Shown piece after piece: positions 1-5,282 of a stretch of DNA of 5,282 nt. Source of the DNA: Deltaproteobacteria bacterium (GTDB lineage: Bacteria > Desulfobacterota > Syntrophia > Syntrophales > UBA2210); contig JAFGQD010000081.1 in assembly GCA_016935875.1 (NCBI GenBank), positions 1 to 5,282 of the forward strand, given 5' to 3'. Below the pieces are notes generated by a model that saw nothing but the letters and a program-made list of their open reading frames with translations, did no database searches and was not told the origin of the DNA. The position numbers and the translations under genes were made by a program. How positions within the stretch are numbered: position 1 is the stretch's first letter; the number at the start of each line of letters is the position of its first letter.

Positions 1-1
1 C

Positions 2-1060
2 GAGAAGTTTACTTTTGAAGAAACCGTTTTTAATGTTTCTACTCTGGTCATTTCTCTGGTTGCTATTGCGCTTGCCGTTACAACTTCTTTTCTTGGATTA
101 CACCCCATCCATATCTTTGTAATATATCTTTTTGGAAGCATCTCTCTTTTTCTATATTATCTGTCCAGATTCAGACATACAACCTATCCCGTCATATTAA
201 TACTGTTGTTGTGTATATTCCTGAGTATCATATGGTTTACCGGAGTAGGTTCTAACGGATTTGCCGGTTTATTTTTCATTGCCGGAGTTTCACTTTCCAT
301 TACACTTCTCAAAGGGATTAAACGATATCTGTTTGTATTGATAAATCTATTATCCGTTACAGTCCTGGTGGGGCTTGAATTTTACCATCCCCAATGGGTA
401 AACACATATAATACGCTTAATGCAAAGTACATTGACTACCTGCTGAATGTACTGTTGCTTCTGGTTGGTTTTGGATTTTACATCAAAATTCTGGTGGATA
501 ATCTGAGAGAAAGGACCGAACAGCTTGAAGAATCCAATGAAAAGCTTAAACAGAGTGCCCTTTATGATGAACTGACTGGAGTTCCCAATCGCAGACTGTT
601 TTATGTGCAATTAGAAAATACCATACATCTTGCTAAACGAAATGATCAAAAATTTACTCTCTTATATTTAGACCTGGATGATTTTAAAGAAGTCAATGAT
701 CAATTGGGACACGCTGCGGGAGATATTGTATTGCAGAAGGTAGCAAAAAAGATATGCGGCTGTTTGCGCAAATCAGATGTTCTGGCCCGGATGGGGGGAG
801 ATGAATTTGCTGTTATTCTGCCGGAGGCGAAAGAAGAGAAGGATATAGAGATAGTTACTCGAAAAATTTTACATGTAATGGATTCGGATTTTAAAATACA
901 TGGGCGGATTGTCTCTATCGGAGTCAGCATCGGCGCCAGCATCTTTCAAGCTGACACAACGAATGCCGAAGAACTTATCAGACAGGCCGATGAGGCGATG
1001 TATCAGGCTAAAAGGTCGGGAAAAAACAGATGTGAATTCCACCCGTTCAATGTTGGGTAA
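2..1060 (+). CDS. Membrane-bound diguanylate cyclase (GGDEF), 5' end outside window
   Basis: This enzyme is predicted to make cyclic di-GMP from two GTP at the inner membrane. The frame is open from base 2 to the TAA at 1058-1060, giving 352 visible residues. A TTG at 206 lies inside a hydrophobic segment and is not a credible start, so the gene begins upstream of the window. About six hydrophobic segments are visible (near residues 13-31, 36-54, 62-79, 87-103, 109-127 and 143-166), followed by a charged, coiled-coil-like linker (about 167-185). The GGDEF domain starts at DELTGVPNRR (189 onward), includes LDLDDFKEVND, has an intact active-site GGDEF at 265-269 (bases 794-808), and ends near AKRSGKNRCEF. 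The product-inhibition I-site RxxD is intact as RKSD at 256-259, five residues before GGDEF. There is no EAL domain. The membrane part is probably a sensor, but I cannot assign it to a named family. The gene is clearly more AT-rich than its neighbours. Activity is very likely; the signal sensed is unknown. Confidence 0.93.
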   Translation, partial: EKFTFEETVFNVSTLVISLVAIALAVTTSFLGLHPIHIFVIYLFGSISLFLYYLSRFRHTTYPVILILLLCIFLSIIWFTGVGSNGFAGLFFIAGVSLSITLLKGIKRYLFVLINLLSVTVLVGLEFYHPQWVNTYNTLNAKYIDYLLNVLLLLVGFGFYIKILVDNLRERTEQLEESNEKLKQSALYDELTGVPNRRLFYVQLENTIHLAKRNDQKFTLLYLDLDDFKEVNDQLGHAAGDIVLQKVAKKICGCLRKSDVLARMGGDEFAVILPEAKEEKDIEIVTRKILHVMDSDFKIHGRIVSIGVSIGASIFQADTTNAEELIRQADEAMYQAKRSGKNRCEFHPFNVG

Positions 1061-1174
1061 TTTCGGGGTTTTTCCCGCTTTATGACTTCAATGGGATCCA
1101 TTACATCCTGCTCGCCTATGCCGCACCAGTAAGGATTGTCAGGTCTCTCTTAATCCGGAAATGGCACCTATGCC
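1061..1174. other. Convergent gap between diguanylate cyclase and fmdB
   Basis: This 114-base gap lies between two genes that point at each other. I see no strong terminator for either. CGGG at 1064-1067 could pair with CCCG at 1074-1077, but the stem is only 4 bp and no T-run follows. GGCA at 1163-1166 could pair with TGCC at 1171-1174, again 4 bp, just after the fmdB stop. The 8-mer CCTATGCC occurs twice (1115-1122 and 1167-1174), and AATGG-GAT-CCATT at 1090-1102 is a small palindrome. None of these is strong enough to name. Confidence 0.5.
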
Positions 1175-1663
1175 CTATAGATCATACAGTGTTTCATCCA
1201 CACGGGGTGTTGACTGCCTGCCCTTTTTTTTACCCCTGCCTTCCAGAGAAAAGAGATCCTCACTATCAAGCAGATCGCTCATCTTTTCTTCTATCTTTTC
1301 AGGATCTTCACCCCTTTCCATCCTGCTCAGGGCCTCTTCCATCTCCGGTTTCAGGCTGAAGCCGGCCGCTTCAGAGAGTTTTCTCATCATCGCCGCAGCC
1401 TGTCTGGGGTCATCCCCGTCTATCTTTTCCGCCTCTCTGCTCATCATTTCCATCGCCCTTTCCATCTTCGATTCATCTATCGGGGGCATGGTATCCTCCG
1501 TCTCTCCCCTGTCCGAAGAAACCACGGAAAAGACTGACATCCGGCGTTGGAGTTTCCCGGTCTTGCAGTGGGGGCAGGAGGGCACCTTCTCGGTATTGAC
1601 CGATTTTGAAAAGAAATTATAGATGGTGTTGCACGTGGCACAGTAAAATTCGTATATGGGCAT
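1175..1663 (-). CDS. FmdB family zinc-ribbon protein
   Basis: A 162-residue protein starting MPIYEFYC, the hallmark opening of the FmdB putative regulatory family. A zinc ribbon is formed by C8, C11, C30 and C33 (CATC and CPHC), so one zinc ion is expected. The remaining three quarters is charged and mostly helical in character (for example MERAMEMMSREAEKI and RMERGEDPEKIEEKMSDLL), then a basic patch GRGKKKGR, ending in DETLYDL. Many FmdB proteins are shorter, about 70-110 residues; longer acidic-tailed versions are, as I recall, common in Desulfobacterota. The family name comes from a gene next to formamidase, and the true function is poorly known, with transcription regulation usually proposed. 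The ATG at 1661-1663 is chosen because GGGAGG (complement of 1670-1675) sits six bases upstream. A promoter with TATAAT lies just upstream, so it is probably transcribed alone. A 153-residue open frame on the opposite strand is its shadow. Confidence 0.9.
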   Translation of the reverse strand: MPIYEFYCATCNTIYNFFSKSVNTEKVPSCPHCKTGKLQRRMSVFSVVSSDRGETEDTMPPIDESKMERAMEMMSREAEKIDGDDPRQAAAMMRKLSEAAGFSLKPEMEEALSRMERGEDPEKIEEKMSDLLDSEDLFSLEGRGKKKGRQSTPRVDETLYDL

Positions 1664-1669
1664 ATAAAA

Positions 1670-1675
1670 CCTCCC
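1670..1675 (-). promoter_or_regulatory. fmdB ribosome binding site
   Basis: The reverse strand reads GGGAGG here, six bases before the ATG that ends at 1661. It is close to the Shine-Dalgarno consensus and fixes the fmdB start. Confidence 0.8.
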
Positions 1676-1698
1676 GTATGTATTATGGACTTCAGTCT

Positions 1699-1704
1699 AT
1701 TATA
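1699..1704 (-). promoter_or_regulatory. Putative fmdB promoter -10 box
   Basis: The reverse strand carries a perfect TATAAT about 36 bases before the fmdB ATG, which would give a leader of roughly 28 bases. The -35 region is weak: upstream lies a G-run followed by TTGC, with GGGTTG at 16 bp spacing and GGGGTT at 17 bp. A weak -35 could mean that an activator helps. This is inferred from motif match and position only. Confidence 0.5.
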
Positions 1705-1742
1705 ACAACGATTGCAAAAGCAACCCCCCTGTTCGTCCTGGC

Positions 1743-1797
1743 CGGATATTGCCCTTTGCTGTTCCTCCCGCTTATTGTGATGCCATGACAATATCCG
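1743..1797. repeat. 9-bp perfect inverted repeat, 37-base loop
   Basis: CGGATATTG at 1743-1751 is the exact reverse complement of CAATATCCG at 1789-1797. It lies upstream of the putative fmdB -10 box, where a regulator site would be plausible. No T-run follows, so it is not a simple terminator. The pairing is read directly; any function is inference. Confidence 0.45.
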
Positions 1798-1898
1798 TGA
1801 AATCGCTTCATCATACAATACGTGGACATCAGAGGTATATACAAATACGAAATTGCCCACAATCCTGGCCATTATAGCGGCATGGACTCTCCCGGCAT

Positions 1899-1931
1899 TT
1901 TCATATTCATGGTAAAACTCCGGATATGAAA
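1899..1931. repeat. Hairpin-forming inverted repeat upstream of protease promoter
   Basis: TTTCATAT at 1899-1906 is the exact reverse complement of ATATGAAA at 1924-1931. The stem can extend inward by a T-G wobble (1907/1923) and a C-G pair (1908/1922), giving 10 pairs around a 13-base loop. It lies about 85 bases before the TTGACA box of the protease promoter. It could be an operator-like dyad or a transcript hairpin; neither is shown. Confidence 0.4.
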
Positions 1932-2015
1932 TTTATTCCATCAATCCTGATATAGTGAACGGGGAGACTACCCTGTTACAAGAGATTTCTTGCGACTCTG
2001 CGAGGTGATACGTAC

Positions 2016-2044
2016 TTGACAGTGAGGAAGATACAGCCTATATC
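2016..2044 (+). promoter_or_regulatory. Putative sigma-70 promoter for the cysteine protease
   Basis: TTGACA at 2016-2021 matches the -35 consensus perfectly. After a 17-base spacer comes TATATC at 2039-2044, which matches TATAAT at four of six positions. Transcription would start near 2051 and give a leader of about 30 bases. TATCTT at 2041-2046 is an alternative -10 with a longer, 19-base spacer. Confidence 0.55.
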
Positions 2045-2070
2045 TTCAAATAATTTGCCTAGATATTTGT

Positions 2071-2076
2071 AAGAGA
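2071..2076 (+). promoter_or_regulatory. Weak ribosome binding site of the protease gene
   Basis: AAGAGA lies six bases before the ATG at 2083. It is only a partial Shine-Dalgarno match, but it is correctly spaced. The nearest in-frame stop upstream is TGA at 2023-2025 and no other usual start codon lies between, which supports ATG 2083. Confidence 0.45.
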
Positions 2077-2082
2077 CATAGT

Positions 2083-4239
2083 ATGCAAAGATCCACAAAA
2101 CTCAGATTATTTCTGATGGCCCTGTGTTTATTCGCAGTTTTTCTGCCTGGTATTTCCTCTGGCCGATCCGCAGAGGTGCGGAGATTTATGCCGGGCGATA
2201 CCCTGGAAGAGATCAGGGAAAAGATCAAAATAAACGGGTATAACTTCAAGGTCGATCATAGCAGGATATATGACATGTCGCCGGAGATGAGGAAACAGTT
2301 CCTCAACCGGCACAAATCCGTTCGCCCGAAGGACGCAACGGGTACTCTCCACGATGCCGGTCCCCTGAGCAGCCGCATGGAGGGCGGCCCACTGCCGGAA
2401 AAATTTGACTGGAGAGATTATGACGGCCATTCCTACATAGGTCCGGTAAGGGACCAGGGCAGTTGCGGTGCTTGCTACGCATTCTCGGCATGCGCCGCCG
2501 CTGAGGGAACATACAATAAGGTAACGGGTAGATATGATGACGATTGCGTCGATTTCTCGGAGTCGTTCATCGCATGGTGTCTGGGGGGACTGGAAAAGTA
2601 CGTGGATCACTTTTACGGGTGTGCGGGTGCGGATTATGATTATTATGAACTCACGGCCCTGACGGATGAGGGGATTGTAAGAGAGGGTAGCTTCCCATAT
2701 GTGGAATACGATCCCGGTTCATGTGAACACTGGGACGATCCGCGCACAGTTTTCTCCGGCTGGTATCGTATCCCCTGCGGCGATACCGAAGCGATAAAAA
2801 TCGCCATTAGGGAATACGGTGTTGTCGATGCCGCTGTCTTGACCACCGATGCCTTTCTTGCCTACAGTGAGGGCATCTATGAAGATGCAAATATCACCTG
2901 CCCTGAAGGTTATTATGCCGAAACGGACCACGCCATCGCTCTGGTAGGCTGGGACGATACTCCTCCGGAGGGGGGAGGGGGATGCTGGATACTGCGTAAC
3001 AGCTGGGGTGAGGGCTGGGGAGAAGATGGGTACATGCGGATATCATACAACGCCGCGCACGTTGCCTGTGCAGGTACATACCTTGTCTATGATCCCGTTC
3101 CGGTCGTTGTTACCCAATCCGCCACCGGTATTATTACCGGTGGAGCCACCCTGAATGGCGAGGTGGGTTCTGAGGGCGTCAGCACCGATTATTATTTCGA
3201 ATATGGAACAACAACAGATTACGAATTCGAAACAGAGCACAGGGACGCCGGATCGGAACCGGCTCTGGTAACTGTAAGTGAAGACCTGACCGGGTTGGAT
3301 CCTGAAAAGACCTACCACTTTCGAATTGCTGCCGATAATACGTTCGGAGGTTCGGCCTATGGCAGTGATAAAAGTTTCACAACGCTTGGCATCCCCGATA
3401 TCCCTGTCGTGGCTACCACAGCGGCCCAGGATATTTCATGCACTACCGTAACGCTGAATGGAACCGTGAATCCGAAGAGCGACGGCACAACATGCCACTT
3501 TGAATATGGAACGACAATGGACTATGGCAGGAAAACGATTTCTCGTTACCTTGAGGCAGGTATATACGATGTTCCCGTGACCTTCAGCGTAAGCGGACTT
3601 GATCCCGGGACATCCTATCACTTCCGTCTCGCAGCCGAAAACAGCATAGGGGGACCGATATACGGCGACGATCGAACCTTTGAGACCCCATCCATAATCC
3701 TGCAGGAGGGATTTGAAAGCGACGGAGCAATTCCAACCGGGTGGACGATCGAGTATGTCACCGGATCCACAGAATGGAGCTTCAGAGATGGTGGTGAGGA
3801 GGGGCACCCCCCATCAGCCAACAGCGGCGAATATAATGCCTGCTTTTACAGCACAAGCGGTAACAGCACAAAGCTTGTGAGTCCCCCTATGGAGTTTGTT
3901 GAAGGTGCACGTGATGCGAAACTTATCTTTTGGCATTGTATGGAGGGTTGGCTGGGCGACCAGGACGAACTCCGCGTCTATTACAGGACATCGTCCGGCG
4001 GCTCATGGATATTACTCAGAGAATACACAAACAGTGTCGGATCTTGGACACGAAGAGCAATAAGCCTTCCCAATCCGGGTTCGGCCTATTATGTTGCCTT
4101 TGAGGGAGCCGGATATTTCGGCTACGGTGTATGCGTCGATGATATCGAAATCTCCGCAGTATTCCCCGCCAAATCATCATCAAAAGGAGGGGGAGGTGGT
4201 GGCTGTTTCATTGACGCTGCAGCCTATAATTTTCAATAG
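2083..4239 (+). CDS. Exported papain-like (C1A) cysteine protease with FN3 repeats
   Basis: A 718-residue secreted or surface cysteine endopeptidase; its substrate is unknown. Residues 1 to about 28 form a signal peptide (basic start, then LFLMALCLFAVFLPG). Residues 30-105 look like a short propeptide, and mature papain-type sequence begins at LPEKFDWRD. The catalytic set is complete: Gln125 (oxyanion hole) and Cys131 in QGSCGACYAF, His283 in DHAIALVGW, and Asn306 in RNSWGEGWGEDGY. Tyr132 replaces the usual Trp after the nucleophile. Two fibronectin-III-like domains follow (about 339-434 and 440-536), each with ATLNG/VTLNG, FEYGTT and LDP.(K/G)T.YHFR motifs. Residues 538-694 resemble a MAM-like or 'choice-of-anchor J' beta-sandwich (EGFESDGAIPTGW near its start, VDDIEI near its end). 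The tail is Ser-rich, then six Gly, then CFIDAAAYNFQ and stop; this resembles a CFI-box sorting tail cut short. It is transcribed alone from a TTGACA promoter and converges with uvrA. The protease call is firm; the role of the tail is inferred. Confidence 0.93.
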   Translation: MQRSTKLRLFLMALCLFAVFLPGISSGRSAEVRRFMPGDTLEEIREKIKINGYNFKVDHSRIYDMSPEMRKQFLNRHKSVRPKDATGTLHDAGPLSSRMEGGPLPEKFDWRDYDGHSYIGPVRDQGSCGACYAFSACAAAEGTYNKVTGRYDDDCVDFSESFIAWCLGGLEKYVDHFYGCAGADYDYYELTALTDEGIVREGSFPYVEYDPGSCEHWDDPRTVFSGWYRIPCGDTEAIKIAIREYGVVDAAVLTTDAFLAYSEGIYEDANITCPEGYYAETDHAIALVGWDDTPPEGGGGCWILRNSWGEGWGEDGYMRISYNAAHVACAGTYLVYDPVPVVVTQSATGIITGGATLNGEVGSEGVSTDYYFEYGTTTDYEFETEHRDAGSEPALVTVSEDLTGLDPEKTYHFRIAADNTFGGSAYGSDKSFTTLGIPDIPVVATTAAQDISCTTVTLNGTVNPKSDGTTCHFEYGTTMDYGRKTISRYLEAGIYDVPVTFSVSGLDPGTSYHFRLAAENSIGGPIYGDDRTFETPSIILQEGFESDGAIPTGWTIEYVTGSTEWSFRDGGEEGHPPSANSGEYNACFYSTSGNSTKLVSPPMEFVEGARDAKLIFWHCMEGWLGDQDELRVYYRTSSGGSWILLREYTNSVGSWTRRAISLPNPGSAYYVAFEGAGYFGYGVCVDDIEISAVFPAKSSSKGGGGGGCFIDAAAYNFQ
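3097..3690 (+). repeat. Two tandem fibronectin-III-like domain repeats in the protease
   Basis: The two coding units span about 3097-3384 and 3400-3690. The shared landmarks are TLNG, FEYGTT followed by DY, L(D)P.(K/T), TYHFR/SYHFR, an (N)(T/S).GG segment, and a closing (S/T)F.T. They are clearly related but diverged, so this is an old duplication. Such units usually act as spacers or binding modules in extracellular bacterial enzymes; the role here is inferred. Confidence 0.7.
4180..4236 (+). other. Gly-run / CFI-box-like C-terminal tail of the protease
   Basis: The last 19 codons give SKGGGGGG, then CFIDAAAYNFQ, with the invariant-type Cys708 at 4204-4206. This matches the start of the CFI-box C-terminal element (Gly/Ser linker followed by CFIATAAYG) found at the end of many surface proteins. 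In the usual form, as I recall it, about 50 more residues follow; here the stop comes 10 residues after the Cys. Confidence 0.6.
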
Positions 4240-4270
4240 CCGGAGCCGGCAGAAAATCGGCAGGCTTTTT
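4238..4270 (+). terminator. Probable rho-independent terminator of the protease gene
   Basis: AGCC at 4238-4241 pairs with GGCT at 4263-4266, and GCCG at 4245-4248 pairs with CGGC at 4258-4261, leaving a small internal bulge and a 9-base loop. TTTTT at 4266-4270 follows. The stem overlaps the protease stop codon, and its T-run touches the end of uvrA on the other strand, so the two convergent genes are packed tightly. Confidence 0.5.
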
Positions 4271-5282
4271 ACATTACCCGGCGCAGGAACTTGCCGGTGA
4301 TGGATTCTTCATTTTCCGCTACCTCTTCAGGGGTGCCGGCAGCTATAATCCTTCCCCCTCCATCTCCTCCTTCCGGACCCATGTCAAGGATGTAATCAGC
4401 GGACTTGATCACGTCAAGATTGTGCTCTATGACCACGACGGTATTCCCCATATCCACCAGCCGCGCGAGGACATGAAGGAGCTTCTCAATATCCGCAAAA
4501 TGGAGGCCGATCGTTGGCTCATCCAGAATATAGAGGGTGCCTGTCGTCATACGTTTGCCTAATTCTCTTGCCAGTTTTATCCTCTGCGCCTCGCCTCCTG
4601 AAAGGGTCGTGGCGGACTGACCAAGCTTTATATATCCTAGTCCCACATCGGAGAGAAGCTGCAGTTTAGACCGTATCGGGGAAATGTTGTCGAGGAAGGC
4701 AAGACCCTGATTGACCGTCATGTCAAGGACATCCGCTATGTTTTTCCCCTTGTATCTTATCTCAAGGGTATCCCTGTTGAACCTCTTCCCGTGACAGACA
4801 TCGCAGGTTATGTATACATCAGGGAGAAAATGCATCTCTATTCTCTTCACCCCTTCCCCCTGGCAGGCCTCACACCTCCCCCCCTTGACATTGAAGCTGA
4901 AGCGTCCCGGTTTGTATCCTCTCATTCTCGACTCAGGAAGCTGGCTGAAGAGATCTCGAACATGTGTAAGAACACCCGTGTAGGTGGCGGGGTTCGACCG
5001 TGGTGTACGCCCTATCGGCTGCTGATCCATGGTGATAACCCTCTCTATGCCGCCGAAATCCCGTATCTGTTTTATCCTCCCCGATTTGCCCCTGTATCTG
5101 TTCAGTCTGCGGCGAAGCGCCTTGTACAGTGTCTCGATCACCATGGTACTCTTCCCCGACCCGGACACTCCGGTTACACAGGTGAAGACATTGGCGGGAA
5201 TCCGTATATCAATATCCTTGAGGTTGTTTTCCGACGCACCCTCAATGATTATGAACCGGCCGGAAAGAGGTCTTCGATTTTC
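4269..5282 (-). CDS. uvrA: UvrA, excinuclease ABC subunit A, C-terminal part
   Basis: The damage-recognition ATPase of nucleotide excision repair, which works as a dimer with UvrB to load it onto lesions. The frame is open from the right edge to the TAA at 4269-4271, giving 337 visible residues, roughly the last third of a protein normally about 940 long. A GTG at 5166-5168 is not the start, because typical UvrA sequence (GASENNLKDIDIRIP) continues upstream to the edge. Visible landmarks are the second Walker A GVSGSGKST (38-46; bases 5145-5171), RTPRSNPATYTG, the C-terminal zinc finger with Cys137, Cys140, Cys160 and Cys163 (CEAC and CDVC, 19 residues apart), ABC signature LSGGEAQR (227-234), Walker B LYILDEP (250-256), and the H-loop in VVIEHN (His287). 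All ATPase and zinc residues visible are intact. The protein ends FLRRVM. The promoter and start lie outside the window. SOS control cannot be judged here. Confidence 0.97.
   Translation of the reverse strand, partial: ENRRPLSGRFIIIEGASENNLKDIDIRIPANVFTCVTGVSGSGKSTMVIETLYKALRRRLNRYRGKSGRIKQIRDFGGIERVITMDQQPIGRTPRSNPATYTGVLTHVRDLFSQLPESRMRGYKPGRFSFNVKGGRCEACQGEGVKRIEMHFLPDVYITCDVCHGKRFNRDTLEIRYKGKNIADVLDMTVNQGLAFLDNISPIRSKLQLLSDVGLGYIKLGQSATTLSGGEAQRIKLARELGKRMTTGTLYILDEPTIGLHFADIEKLLHVLARLVDMGNTVVVIEHNLDVIKSADYILDMGPEGGDGGGRIIAAGTPEEVAENEESITGKFLRRVM

Larger units (their letters stand above)
1664..2082. other. Divergent intergenic region, fmdB / cysteine protease
   Basis: This 419-base region contains no gene I can support. 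It holds the fmdB ribosome site and -10 box at its left end and the protease promoter at its right end. Between them are two inverted repeats (1743-1797 and 1899-1931), and the 7-mer CGGATAT occurs three times in either orientation (1743-1749, reverse at 1791-1797, 1921-1927). A reverse-strand open frame starting at 1872 crosses it, but that frame runs out of phase 187 bases into fmdB and has no ribosome site. Confidence 0.6.

Noticed and set aside
1064..1080. CGGG/CCCG stem as a terminator of the cyclase gene.
   Set aside because: Only four base pairs, a T-rich loop rather than a T-run after the stem.
1046..1143. Reverse-strand reading NPYWCGIGEQDVMDPIEV and onward in the gap after fmdB.
   Set aside because: Only about 30 codons follow the ATG before a stop inside the cyclase gene, there is a stop just upstream of the reading, and no family is recognised; chance or unidentifiable remnant.
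1161..1622. Plus-strand open frame of 153 codons, rich in Ser.
   Set aside because: It is the antisense shadow of fmdB; the Ser/Leu-rich low-complexity product is typical of a complementary reading.
1477..1872. Reverse-strand open frame of 131 codons crossing the intergenic region, with a CFCNRC cysteine cluster.
   Set aside because: It overlaps fmdB out of phase for 187 bases, has no ribosome site before its ATG, contains the fmdB promoter, and its protein resembles nothing I know.
2960..2990. G-rich run in the protease gene as a possible G-quadruplex.
   Set aside because: It encodes a Pro-Glu-Gly4 turn before the Asn motif, and the runs are too uneven for four clear G-tracts of three or more.
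2128..3821. Several reverse-strand open frames of 60-160 codons inside the protease gene.
   Set aside because: All are shadows of a gene with firmly recognised domains throughout; none has a family match.
4091..4300. Plus-strand frame as a frameshifted continuation of the protease tail.
   Set aside because: Its reading after the Gly-run lacks any CFI-box downstream or hydrophobic segment, so it does not rescue the tail.

Overview
The window looks like a chromosomal stretch from a Gram-negative bacterium. The style of the FmdB protein (zinc ribbon at the N-terminus, long acidic tail ending in DETLYDL) and the large secreted papain-like protease with a Gly-run/CFI tail suggest a Desulfobacterota ('deltaproteobacterial') relative. 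That placement comes from remembered family resemblance and is not proven by the sequence alone.

Layout. Bases 2-1060 (+) hold the C-terminal part of a membrane-bound diguanylate cyclase, with six visible hydrophobic segments, a short coiled-coil linker and a complete GGDEF domain; the frame is open to the left edge, so the real start is outside. Bases 1061-1174 are a short convergent gap with no strong terminator. Bases 1175-1663 (-) encode an FmdB-type zinc-ribbon protein with a clear ribosome binding site and a perfect TATAAT -10 box. Bases 1664-2082 are a divergent regulatory region carrying the fmdB promoter leftwards, a TTGACA-type promoter rightwards and two inverted repeats. Bases 2083-4239 (+) encode a 718-residue exported C1A cysteine protease: signal peptide, short propeptide, papain domain with Gln/Cys/His/Asn all present, two fibronectin-III-like repeats, a beta-sandwich domain and a Gly6-Cys-Phe-Ile tail that stops almost at once. 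A probable terminator at 4238-4270 closes it. Bases 4269-5282 (-) are the C-terminal third of UvrA, running off the right edge.

The genes do not form one operon: the orientations are + - + -, giving two convergent pairs and one divergent pair. There is a second-messenger enzyme, a putative regulator, a surface or secreted protease and a DNA-repair ATPase, with no evident shared pathway. The left gene is much richer in A+T than the rest (hand counts of 27-33% G+C in two 60-base lines, against 53-58% in fmdB and uvrA lines), which hints at a different origin.

I did not find a convincing new multi-gene system. The most unusual item is the protease's C-terminus, where a sorting-type CFI box appears cut down to its core motif. 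The intergenic inverted repeats and the composition step are weaker leads.
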